Position numbers and translations under genes: made by a program. This document shows positions 1 to 23,323 of a stretch of 64,000 nt of DNA, piece after piece. Below the pieces are notes generated by a model. That model was not told the DNA's origin. It searched no databases and was given only the letters and a program-made list of their open reading frames with translations. The DNA lies in contig NC_054534.1 of NCBI RefSeq assembly GCF_017654505.1, forward strand, positions 25,458,189 to 25,522,188, read 5' to 3'. The number at the start of each line of letters is the position of its first letter. The first letter of the stretch is position 1. The DNA comes from Polyodon spathula (Eukaryota; Chordata; Actinopteri; Acipenseriformes; Polyodontidae).

Positions 1-3000
1 ATCATTGTGTTTGCAGTGTCTGTGGCTATGCAACCCCTTTCTTAATGTGCAAATATTTTATACTAATCATTCTTACAACTAATTGATATACTGAGCTCTG
101 GCAGCCAAAGAGGCCCAAAATGGGGTTATCAGCTGGACACCAGTGAATAGGTACTGTACAGCCAGTGCAGAAAGGAAGATGATCCCTGCATCGCAAAGCT
201 ACTCTGCACACAAAACATCCTACTGAAGTCAATTAGTATGGAGTATACACATCACGTTGCTAATGTCGAAGTAATATTACCTTGTTGTTTTCGTGGTACA
301 GCAAGTATTGTAAAGTCATTCCAGTGTTAGAACCAGTGACATATGGTAGGGATGGGACGGTATAAAATTTGCACGGTATGATAACCGTTAAATACCATGG
401 TAACCTTAATATCATGGTATACAGTACATCATGCAAGTTATCAAATAAAGGCTCAAAAGAAAAAAGACTAATGTAAATCACTTAAATTACTGTAATTCAC
501 AAAAATAAAACCAACAAAACACACTTCCTTTCATTAAATGATTTAAACATTTGGCATTTAGAATTCTACTATGCCAAATAACTTGGTACGTTTCTTTTTT
601 ATAAAGACAAGCAGAATAATAAAAATTAAAAAAAAAACTAAATTTGTACACGCTCAATGTTATACTGCAACAGTATTAAGATCTATTATTTGCTCAAAAT
701 GACGTGGTGCTGTAGTTTGTTAAAACATTTTAACGTATACAATTAAATAAATAAATAAATATTCTGTTTAGCTGATGGCAAATAGAATTGGGAAATGATC
801 GGCCTTTTGCTTAAAACACGAACATAGACCACAGGTTATTATTTAAGAGCAGATATTAGTCATTTATTTTTTTAAACTGGATAAATAAAATATGTATAGC
901 AAAAAAAAAAAAATTATTTTAATACTAAAACGTGTTATTGGATTTACATTTACGACATTCCACAAGTAAACCAGCAAGATAAATCGCTATTTAGCAAAAC
1001 CCACATTATACACATTAAACAGCAATAACTTAATAAAATGTTTGATTTTACTTACATATTGGTAATCATTTTTTATAGATGAAGTCTTTGAAAATGTCTT
1101 CAAAGTTTCGATATCCATTCCGATTTCCCTTGACTCTGATTTATTGCAAATAAAGCAATTTTTGGTTATTTAATGATTAGTACTTATATCCAAAAGCACA
1201 CTGATGCCGAGATCCCATACCGTACAATGGATGGACAAATATGATTGATTGACAGTTAGACTGCCGAGGTAAAGCAGTTGCCTGCTTATTTCCTGTCTAT
1301 TTGATCACTGCATCCCCATTCCTCTGGGACTTGTTAGGGAACTATGGAATGCCAATTCTGGCACAAAAACACATTCCGGATCCCTGCTCATGTATCGCAG
1401 TGTTCCTACCTCACGGTTCCCCAGGGACTATCCAGCACTTCTTTAGCACTGTGTGTACAAGCTGTATGCGAGCAGTCTCACCGTACGTTTGAGAGCTGCA
1501 CAACTCTACAGTTTCAACAGGTAAATGATCTCTGAGCCCAGAACTTCAACAGCCTTGCATGTTTAGGTTCTGAGGTTTTTTTTGGGGGGTTGTTTTTTTG
1601 TTAATTTCCATTGTAGTAAACATCGGCCTATCAGCTATCTACTACAGTACATGCAGATTAAAAACAATACACAATGATCATCAACAGACAACAAAATCCA
1701 TTATCCTCAACTCAACCCCAAAATACTCAACTACAAAACGTTTCACCTTTGGCAACAGTAAAGGGGCATGGCTCTGCTAGTGTATTCAAGTCACTAACTT
1801 TGTACTATACATATGATCAAACTAGCTCTCCAAAATAAAGCTGTGTACGCATTATGACAGCAAGAACACAAAGCGTTATGAAACCAAAAAAAAAAAAAAA
1901 AAGTCACTTACTCCAATATGGCAGACATCTGCCGTCATAAAGGAAAGGGAAACACAGTGTACCATCACTGCAATATTTAATAAAACAACAAAGTCGCCCC
2001 ATGTAATGAATGGCTTGGAATATCCACAACCCTATAAGACCTGCTGACCTGCAGTAGTAGTACAGCTCTCTTGCACTGTAGAAATAGTGCTTTCAGGAAA
2101 CAACTTCTCTGCTAGAAAAGAACATCTGCATGAGCCCGAACTCCCACGGCTGTCCTCAGCTCTAGTGGCGGTTTGGAAATACTGAAGCTAAATGCACAGG
2201 CTCAGGGGGCAATGAGCCGGTTAAACACTGCTGGAGCTGAGTGGGAGCAGGGATATGTACTGAGGCTGGAGGCCAGGAAAGTAAATAAATGATAGCGAGG
2301 TGGGACAGCTTCTCCACTGCCTGAATAACAACCTTTCATTCCAATTTTTCAGAAATATATTTATCCAATACAACATTTGGCAGAGCTTTTAAGAGTGATG
2401 AGTTTATTCTAGAATTATAAATTATATGTCACAGACGGCTAGGATATGATGTAGTTGTTTAAGAAGTGAAAACTACAAAATGGGTCAAAAGGGAGGGGGG
2501 TGGGGTCTCTGATGAAAGAGACTTTCACAGATCAAACAGGTAAGGATGCTCACTGGCAGGCACTGTAAATACCTTATGAATCCAAGCACTGTAATCAGTG
2601 CAAACAACTTGAGGTTATGGTTTTGCACAGATGTTATTAGGCTTGACAGAGCATTTAAGTACACCACCCAAACATTGTAAATGAGTCATTTCAGAATTTG
2701 TGAAAGGTGAAAGGTATAAGAAAACACTTTCACATGTGCAAATGTTAGTTTTTTTTGTTTGTTTTTGTTTTTTTTTTAAATCAATACATTTTATTTTACA
2801 GGTGTTCTCTTCCTTCCTAAAATCTGCTCATCACGTTCAGTTGCACAGCACAATTTACTTCTAGAAACGTTTAACACAGTTTCGTTTTTTTGTTGTTTTT
2901 TAAATTTAACAAAAAACTATTTAAAACTATTAATAAAATGGTTCATAAAATTACACACGATACCCAACCACAGCACAGGAGTGAGTTCAGGAAATAAAAA

Positions 3001-5526
3001 GCACAGTTCTGAAAGCCATATAAAGGCCTGTGATGAAGATAATCCTAGCTGTGCAATAAAGCCCTCAGCAGAGACAGACAGCTCCTAATGAGCACAGAAT
3101 AAGATGCTGATCTTTAAAGTGTAACAGAACCAGGTACAATGCTTATAAGAAGCACATTACTTTACCTTTTCTGTATCCCGTGTTGCAGCAGTTTTTGTTC
3201 AACTGATCCCCGACTGCTTTAATATTTTTTTTATTCACACAGCATAGTTAAAATCAACTAGGTAATTACTTTTCAACTTTTACTCAGGAACACTTGCATG
3301 GAGAAATATATATTTCTTCTGAACAAAGCAGTGTATGCATTTCATGCTCCTTCCAAGCAACAATTCTTGTTTTCTCACTGAAAGGAGTGCTGTACTGGCA
3401 GTACAGAAAACCAGCATTGTTGCAGGAGGGAGTGTGATCTGGATACACTACGATCCAAAGACAAGTTTCTATTTCTGCAGCTCATTTCAGAGAAAAGGTT
3501 TGCTTCTCTATTTCTGCAACACCAAGTCTACAGTCCAACAGTTATACCAAGTAACTGATGTTCTCTGATAACACCCTGGGATTACCAGTAATCTACTTTG
3601 CTAAAAGTGGACTGTGACAACATGTCCATAGCTTAAGTTTCAAAGTAACCCTGAAGATTCTGATAAATATGGTGACATTTACCAGAAACTTACTTTAACC
3701 CCTCCCCCCTCCCACACAAAAAATAAAAATAGAAATAGAAATGTAATTCCTGGCGTAAAATTGAACTTCCAGCACAGAATTTTACTTCCAGCAGACCCTT
3801 TCAGAACAATGCGCTCCTTTTATTTTTTATTTTTTTTGTTGTTGTTATGCAGCTGCAGTTTTTAGTTGTCACCACCCTTTTTCAGGACTCTGGTTGCTAT
3901 GACTCTGTGTAGACTGGCTACCTGTACCTCTTTGTGCTTCTCAGCCAGCCACCCCACCCCCCACAAAATGCAAATGTCTTAATTAATCAGACAATTCTAC
4001 TGAAGATAAAAAAAAAAAAACAGGTCAACAGTAGACACTGACACAGAAGCAGGTCATTATTACCAGACCCCACAGAGAAGTACTGAGAAACTGAAAGTTT
4101 AAAGCTAAATCCAGGAACCTTATGCCCAAGGCCATAGTTTTAAGGTAAACTAGAGTTCCATGCATCTAATGTATGAAACTAATGTTAAACATTAACATAC
4201 AGTAATGCATAACTAAGTGAAACATGTACCGTGTACCTCCCCCCTCTTAATACTGTAGTCAGGAGCCAGGGTTAAGAGTATGTAGATTACAATAGCAGGT
4301 CTATATACAGTCTATAGACACCGCATTTCTGTAAGGATCACAGTTACAAATCAAAGGGCAGCAGCTACACCAGCCACCAAGGCAGTAGCCCCTTGTTTTA
4401 ATTATATTAATATAACAATTGGTCTTCAATAAGCCATACATGTGAACATTGCTAAGACTGTGGTGATTTCAGCAGGAGATGGTTTATATATATTGCGCAT
4501 TAATTCATGTCGGCAGCTACGTTTATAAAATATCTACTGTAAGAAACTTCCCATTCTAACTCCATGCTTTGCTTGTCTGCTGAAATGTCATGATCTACAT
4601 TTTATAATTATTTTATTGCTAACAGTTCATTATAATTACACGGTAATTTAGCATCGCTTAATATTATTGCACACGTTCAGTATCATAATGCGAACGTGTC
4701 TAACTTTAATATTTTCTCATTCAATTGTCTGGCCAACACCCACCCTCCATTTTGAAGAAATCGATCCTGTTCCAGATCCAGGTCGTCGTTTATTTTTCAC
4801 ATGAAAAATTTGAAAGCGTTGGAAAACAACGCATAACAGGACAAATAGTGTCACTAGATCCCACATCATGAACTTTTCACTTTAAGTTTATTGTAATAGC
4901 ACCGACAGACTGCATCAAACATTTATACTTCCAATGTATAATTTTAACTTTACTAAACGTTTGAGAATATATGTAATTATACGTTCGGTTAATTATGAAT
5001 TAAAGTGAATTACATCTGACACACGTACGTATTTGTGAATGCAATTCGTAGTTTTATTTACTTCTTTTTTTTCTGCCACTTCACCATTTAGTTAGCAAAC
5101 ATAGAAAGAAATAGCCGCTTAATAATCTACTACAGTCCGGTACAAAGTCTTGCTGCACAGCTGGGTGCTGTCGACCAAATTATGTGTGCAATCTACGCAA
5201 TTCTTAATCAAATTAATAAAACCCCAAATCTAACCGCAAATGGGTTGAGGCCACCTGCTGTTGCACCCTCTGTCTACATCGAACATATGCACAGTAACCC
5301 AACACAATATTCTGCATGTTACTTTCACATAAACAGAAATTCACTCTCGTGTAGCGCAGAATACCATTGCCTGTCTCTGGTCCCACCCTAAAGCCTCATT
5401 CTGCACTGTGTTTTTTCATTCAACGCATATTTGATTATACACCCATTTTTAAGACACATATTTTTTATATTATTATAAATATATACCTATACTGTATTGT
5501 ATTACAAAAAAAAAAAAAAATCATAC
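1..5526 (-). other. tpm2: tpm2 intron after exon 1b
   Basis: No coding sequence supported on either strand. AT-rich with poly(A)/poly(T) runs. A degenerate repeat with CGGTAT/CATGGTAT motifs lies at about 344-425. The shared exon 3 of tropomyosin was looked for and not seen. Confidence 0.6.
344..425. repeat. CGGTAT-type interspersed repeat end
   Basis: A cluster of GGGATGGGACGGTAT, GCACGGTATGATAACCGTT and palindromic ACCATGGT motifs resembles the ends of short DNA-transposon derivatives common in fish. The partner end was not found. Confidence 0.35.
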
Positions 5527-17717
<12,191 letters not shown>

Positions 17718-18000
17718 GGCTGCTTATTTTACGATTCTCTGCTTGACACAAGAAAAGTGGCGGAGGAGCAACTGACTTTCAGGAGCGCACTCTTTCAGGG
17801 AGAGCAGACCGAACTGAAATGAGAAACGCGAGGCTGAACCGCGTGTTGAGATAAAACAGCCCCCCTTGATTTGGTAAGAAGGAAGGCTGGAATTCTCTCT
17901 AAAGCTACCCAGGACTTTTTTTGGAAAGATCTGCTGAGTCGCCCCGATGTGGTAGTGACGTTAGCCTCTAGTGATTTGTTCTCCCGATGCAGTGAGGAAT
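17718..18000 (-). promoter_or_regulatory. Probable 5' UTR/promoter region of long tropomyosin
   Basis: Region directly upstream of the exon 1a start codon; moderately GC-rich compared with flanks. No clear TATA, CArG or MEF2 site was recognised, so this rests only on position. Confidence 0.3.
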
Positions 18001-18768
18001 TTGTCCATCTTTGGGAGGCTCATATTTCTTTTAATGTTCTGCTCTCAATGGAATGGAACTTTCTCCTAAATATATCTCTGCAGGGAGGGTGTCTAAACAT
18101 CCCATACACTGGGCACGAGAAAAGGTGTGTTATCCATTGTAATGTTTCTGTAATTCAAATCCAACACACTCATTTTGTATTTACGATAGTAATATTTCTC
18201 AGTTATTCTTTGTGGTTTGTTAACTATCAGACTTGATTGTTTCACAATTTTCCAAAGAAGTGACAAAAGCAAACAACAGAAAACTGCAATTCCATATTGG
18301 AAAAACACCCTTCTACACCCTTTACTGTAAATCTGTGCTAGAATTTATTACCAGCTTGGTATTCAGTAAGAAAATACCAATCTCTGTTGTAATTATCAAC
18401 TATTGCTGGTCACCAAGACAATTTTACAAATCTTTACACAGAAGAAAATGAAACTTTTTTTCTTTTTTTCTTTTTCATCATTTAGACAGGCTGATCGGAT
18501 TTCTAGAACACAAAATACACTGGTCTTTCTTCAAATGTTTTTTTTTTTTTTTTTTTTTTTTGTGAAACAAGCAGTTAGAAAAGAAGACAGTTTGACATTT
18601 TGCTTGCAGCTTGCTGCGTCCCCTCAGCTCACAAACAGCTGCTGCCATGTTCACTTTGACAGCTGCATTCTGTGCATTCCGATAGCCCCTTGCTCATGAT
18701 CTATGACCTGCCTGTGCCTATATTGAACAAGATCCACGTCTAGAGGTTATGTCAATAATGAGCGTTTA

Positions 18769-19440
18769 TATACCGAGCATCAAAAGAAATGTATCACTTA
18801 TATTTAAGCATCAAAAGTAACTTATCACTTACATTTGGTTAAAATTCACTAATCGAAAAATGACAATCTGTTTTAGAGCAGGCGCAGTGACTTTTTATTA
18901 TGCTGATTAACAATTGACATCACGAAGATGCTGTAAAATGACCTGTCGATTCTGGGTAGGTGTTGTGACTCTTGGTCTCCCAGTTCGTGGCCTGTGATTG
19001 GCAGTGTGTGTCTGGTTATACCGTCTCGCCAGGTTTGAAATTGCTGGCTGTGAGCAGCCAAGACGGCGAGTCACAATACGCTGCCCTAGTCCAGCCTCCA
19101 AAATGTCGATTCCAAGAAGGCGCTGCTCTCTTGACAGACTTGGCATATTGTTGTTGTTTTTGTGGGTTTTTTCGGTGATTTTCTTTATTGCTTTTATTCA
19201 AGCTAGCAATCTAACAGCTAAAATCACTCCATATCCAGTGTCCAATCAACTGTCTCACTAATTAGGTGATTAAGTGCATATGCTTCAGTCATAGTCACTC
19301 AAGCGTGTCACGGTCAAGGATGAATGATCAAGTGATCAAAAAGAAACCAAATACATTTTGCCAATGTCCGTCATTTATATACCTTATTTGAAAGTAAATG
19401 TGTTATAATTGCTGTAAGTTTCTTTTGATGCTCGGTATAT
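18769..19440 (-). mobile_element. Short Tc1/mariner-type element with inverted ends
   Basis: About 670 bp bounded by inverted TACCGAGCATCAAAAGAAA (left near 18772, right near 19418-19437) next to TA-rich target DNA. Minus-strand 18907-19146 encodes the N-terminal paired-like helix-turn-helix of a Tc1-type transposase (LSREQRLLGIDILEAG, GCSQPAISNL, GRPRVTT); the DDE catalytic part is missing. An internally deleted, non-autonomous derivative. Confidence 0.85.
18907..19146 (-). pseudogene. Tc1-type transposase, N-terminal DNA-binding fragment
   Basis: 79 codons starting MPSLSREQRLLGIDILEAG. It has the two helix-turn-helix regions and the GRPR hook (RTGRPRVTT) but stops after LRDVNC, before the DDE domain. 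It might still bind transposon ends; whether it is expressed is unknown. Confidence 0.75.
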
Positions 19441-20482
19441 ATAAAGTGGCATGATGTCTCTTCTGGTAGATCCACGCTTGCTGTGTAGCCGATCTAGCTG
19501 ACAGAAGAGATTCACTTTGGCACTGGCAAGCCACAACGAGGAAATGCCTATAGGGCATATATTTACTGTTAATTAAATATGTTATCATCAACGAGTGATA
19601 CAATGAAAAATGATTTGAGCTGGACTTTCAAACAGCTTTAAAACGGTCCATAGTTAAACCACATTGTGATGTGCATAACAGCACCCCCTATAAGCAATTT
19701 ATATTGTATACTGTATTCCCCTTGGCTTGATCAGTGCCACTACCAAACCTCATCACTCTGCAATGGGTAGAGAGGTAAGCGACATAATGTCTGCTTGTAG
19801 CCCAAACCAAGTCACCTTATACTAACCTTGTATATTTCGTAGTATTATTCTCATTATTTAAAAAAAAAAAAAAAAAGTGTTTGAAGTGCATTTATATTTT
19901 AAACCAGAAGCAAGGGCAGTCAGAAGTGTTATTACAGTACATCACAGCATGATATATCCATGACAGAGTCAGCTGTTAGTTTTCTGAAAGTATTAATATA
20001 GTACGTTTAAATCTGATAGTGTGTGGTAACAACCTTTCTGTATGTGATGACATAGTTAATCACTACTCTGACAAAAGAAAGCTTGTGGAAAAAAGCAGTA
20101 TTCATTATACTTTTGCAGATGATTTTGATTGATTTTGCAATATTTAAAACAAAAAACCATGAACAGGTGCATTCAAAATTCTTGAAATGGGTTGTCGAGA
20201 AGCACGAAACATTTGAAGCATGTAGTTGTCAACAGAAAGCATGAATACAGTCGTCCCCAACTGTCTTTTCATGCTTACACATAACACTGCAGCAAAGCAG
20301 CTGTGTCTCCTTTAGACTGATTTACCTTTACAGTAGTGCCCTGGAAGTAGTGCCACAGGCCAGTGTTATGTGCAGAGTAGGGGTGCAAGTTCTTTCTGTT
20401 TAGTAATTTCTTTACAGTAGGTCAGGATCAGTACTCTAATGGTTTGTCCTACCATGGCAAAACACAGGGTTCAAAAACAAGG

Positions 20483-20880
20483 GAGGGCTCACGAGTGGCG
20501 CATCCAGTAAAGGCACTCTGCTTGGAGTGCAGGATGCGCCCTATAGCCTGGAGGTCGCTTGTTCAGTTCCAGGCTATTTCACTGCCGACTGTGGACACAC
20601 AATTGGCTGAGCGCTGCCTGGGTGGGGAGGGTCTAGGTCGGCAGTACCAGCGACCCCTGAAGACTGGCCGGGCATCTGTAAACTACCCAGAGCTGCATGG
20701 TCCTCTGATGCTGCACCTCTGAGGTGGCTGCATGGCAGGCCCGCAGAGTGAAAAGAAGCTGCCAGTACACGTTTCAGAGGACAAGTGTCTGTCTTTGCCT
20801 CTCCCAAATCAACACAGGGGTGGCAGCAGTGAGCCGGGGTGCAATAAAAAATAATTGGACATTTCAAGAAAAATAATTTG
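20483..20880 (+). mobile_element. tRNA-derived SINE, plus orientation
   Basis: Starts GGGCTCACGAGTGGCGCATC, has the same GGAGTGCAGGATGC core, body and ATAATTGGACATTTC tail as the copy at 10.6 kb. The B box is degenerate (TGTTCAGTTCC). This SINE type resembles repeats I associate with sturgeons and their relatives (recalled, not searched). Confidence 0.85.
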
Positions 20881-20944
20881 TGAAAAAAAACCAACACCAC
20901 TTGTGGAACTTTGAATAACATGGCAATAAACAAAATGCTAACAT

Positions 20945-22284
20945 CCCTTTGTGAATACCAGCTTTATTGAAATGTAATACTTTCAAATAAACACACAAAA
21001 ACTGTCCATATTTTTAATATGGAAAACCAAAAAGTTGGTATTCCTTAACATTAATAAGCTTAGAGTATCAAAATAAAAATAAAAGGTGATATGAAAACAA
21101 AAAAAAAAAGCATGTAGGATAAAGAAATAACCATGCATTAATGATGTTAAACAGAGGCAATTAGAGTACAACAAAAATACAGGACCAGTGTAATGCTGGC
21201 TCTCTATATTTCAACAAGCCTGTTGCATTTCACAAAACAGTTAACAGAATACAAAATGTAATAGATATGTAAGATGAAAAAGGCAGATGAGTTATGTGAT
21301 CTTAATTAAGTTAACATTTTGATAAGTGCACTTAACAACTGACAAAAGTTAATTACATAATCTTTTTTTAAAATACATACGCAGGCACTTTTTTTGATGC
21401 ATTGATATGTTGAAGAAACAAAACAATGAGGCTGAAAAATATTCTAAAGAAAAAGAAATATTTAGAGATTTCGTATCTATACTGGCAGCATTAGCAAAGA
21501 ATGCAAACCTCAAGTGAGTTGTTTTATGGGGAGGGCAGGTTGAGAGGCAAAGTGACTCATTTGGTGTTTGTTTTCTTTTATCAGCAAGAACAATTCCAAA
21601 CACAGGTTTCCCTGCTAAAGTTTAGAATTTAAAACATAATTACCTATAATACAAGATTGGCAAAAGGTGCTGAAACTAATACAACTTCGAATGTGCATGA
21701 CAAAAGCATGATACACAACAGCTTGACATTCCAAATGTTCCTCTAGACACTTAAGTTGAGGGAACATGAAGGCTTGGAACTTGGTTTCAGAGGACTATGT
21801 TTCAGGCCACTGCATGGCACACCAGAGGAGACTTGGGATTTGATACAGCAAAGTTGCCTCAAACTAGGTCTCCCAGTCTCCTGGAACCAGGGTTCAAGCC
21901 ATTGCTCCTGAAAAAGTGGCTTTGTGTTCCCTCAGCTTTAGGACTCATGTTTCAGTGTCAAAACTTGTTCAATACATACAAAAAAAATCAAAATTCTTAA
22001 AATATGGACTGATTTTCTAAGGTTCCCAAACTAAAAAGCTTAATGTGGAATACAGTATGTATACCTTTAATATATTGGTGAAGAGTACAGAAAAACAAAT
22101 CTACCGACAAAAGCCTCACTGTTGATACAAAAATGTACCGTTATTATTATTTATTTTTAAAAATCATTGTTCGGTACATAAAATGAAAAAGTAACCTTTC
22201 TATTGTGTGATCATTTCTCAAAAACACATTCTCACATTAAGGCCCAGAACCGACAAAGGCAAGTGCATCCAATTCCAGGCACTT

Positions 22285-22324
<40 letters not shown>

Positions 22325-23191
22325 TCATAACAATATTTAGATATGAATGTTATGGATGTGGTTACTTTTTAATAGCACACTGTTTTTCATAGTTTTTCTG
22401 ATGATATGTATAAGTTTAATTTATTAATTTATGTATAAAAAACCGTAGCCCTGCAGCATTGCATTCTAACATTCACCAAGTTTGCTAGAGCCACAAGGCT
22501 AAGGGTTGACAGAGATAAACTTCCTGGTCATCCCAAAGCCATTTAACCTCTGACCTCTTTGGAATACTCATACACATATATAACAGAATGACTCCACAAT
22601 TACAAAATACAGAGTATGTAACAATTTTCTTTTTCTGGCTAGCACTTTTTCATTCTTTCGTTACCTGTTACCTAATTTAGGAGCTGCAATGCTCTTTTGG
22701 TCCAGCAAGTGGAGCCACAGGCAACACATCTTGCACAGCATGGCAGACTGCAGTTCATAATTCAGCCATGGAAAAGTTTAAGCTAAAAGCCTGTATGTGT
22801 TGCATCAGTTAAAAATATATTAGTTATAGTATAATAAAAGCTTTACAAGCAAACAAGTTCACTGTATTATATCAAAAAAAATTAATGTTTGATTAATGTA
22901 AGGAGTAGAATGACTTGCACTATCAAGGTTAACAAATGCACGGGTGTAATTCAACAATGCACCACCCACCCCCCACCCCCCCAAAGAAGTTTTACCTAAC
23001 AACTTTCAACTAAATGTAAAAATAGACATCTCTTAATGTTGACCTATTTTAAAGCAATCAATCTGTTCATTAGGACATGCTATAGTTCAAATGCACTGAT
23101 GCTTTTCTATTTTGTTTGTTTCACAGCCCAAGGGGACTGAATAAGATTGTATTTCTTTAAATATAAAAATATATCCGGATGGTGCAGTTCG
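20945..23191 (-). other. tln1: tln1 3' UTR and downstream region (extent uncertain)
   Basis: AT-rich, no open frame of interest. Possible AATAAA signals on the minus strand at 22420-22425, 22150-22155 and 20963-20968. A 31-base A run lies at 22291-22321. Where the mRNA ends cannot be settled from sequence; human TLN1 has a short 3' UTR, so the nearer part is the safer assignment. Confidence 0.4.
20963..20968 (-). terminator. Candidate poly(A) signal AATAAA
   Basis: Minus-strand reading TTCAATAAAGCTGG followed by a modestly GT-rich stretch. It is the last good signal before the SINE at 20.5-20.9 kb. It would give a 2.2-kb 3' UTR; earlier signals exist. Confidence 0.4.
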
Positions 23192-23323
23192 TTAGTTTTG
23201 TTCATCCTCCCGAAGCTCAGTGGGCAGGAACTTGTACTGCTGTTGCCTGATCGTTGCCAGCTTCTTCCGAGCTTCCTCTAGCTCCCTCTCCTTCCGCAGC
23301 ATCTCTTCCTGGGCTGCAATAAT
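23192..23323 (-). CDS. tln1: tln1 exon 57 (dimerisation helix and stop)
   Basis: 43 codons plus [23 protein letters not shown] to TELREDEQN, human ~2501-2541. It forms the antiparallel dimer helix at the end of the rod; R2526 (TIRQQQ) is present. The tail ends TELREDEQN rather than the shorter SELRDEH of human talin-1 and looks closer to talin-2. Confidence 0.97.
   Translation of the reverse strand: MIAAQEEMLRKERELEEARKKLATIRQQQYKFLPTELREDEQN

Larger units (their letters stand above)
17718..20944. other. Intergenic DNA between tln1 and tpm2
   Basis: About 3 kb with no supported gene. Holds a short Tc1-type element and a SINE. Poly(T) runs near 18538-18561. Open frames here (for example 17871-18236) have no recognisable protein. 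Confidence 0.6.

Noticed and set aside
1..5526. Remaining tropomyosin exons (3-9)
   Set aside because: Searched by eye for the exon 3 block after the first exons; nothing similar on the minus strand, so they are taken to lie left of the window.
17871..18236. 121-codon plus-strand open frame upstream of exon 1a
   Set aside because: No recognisable protein, no splice or promoter context, overlaps the likely tropomyosin 5' region in antisense.
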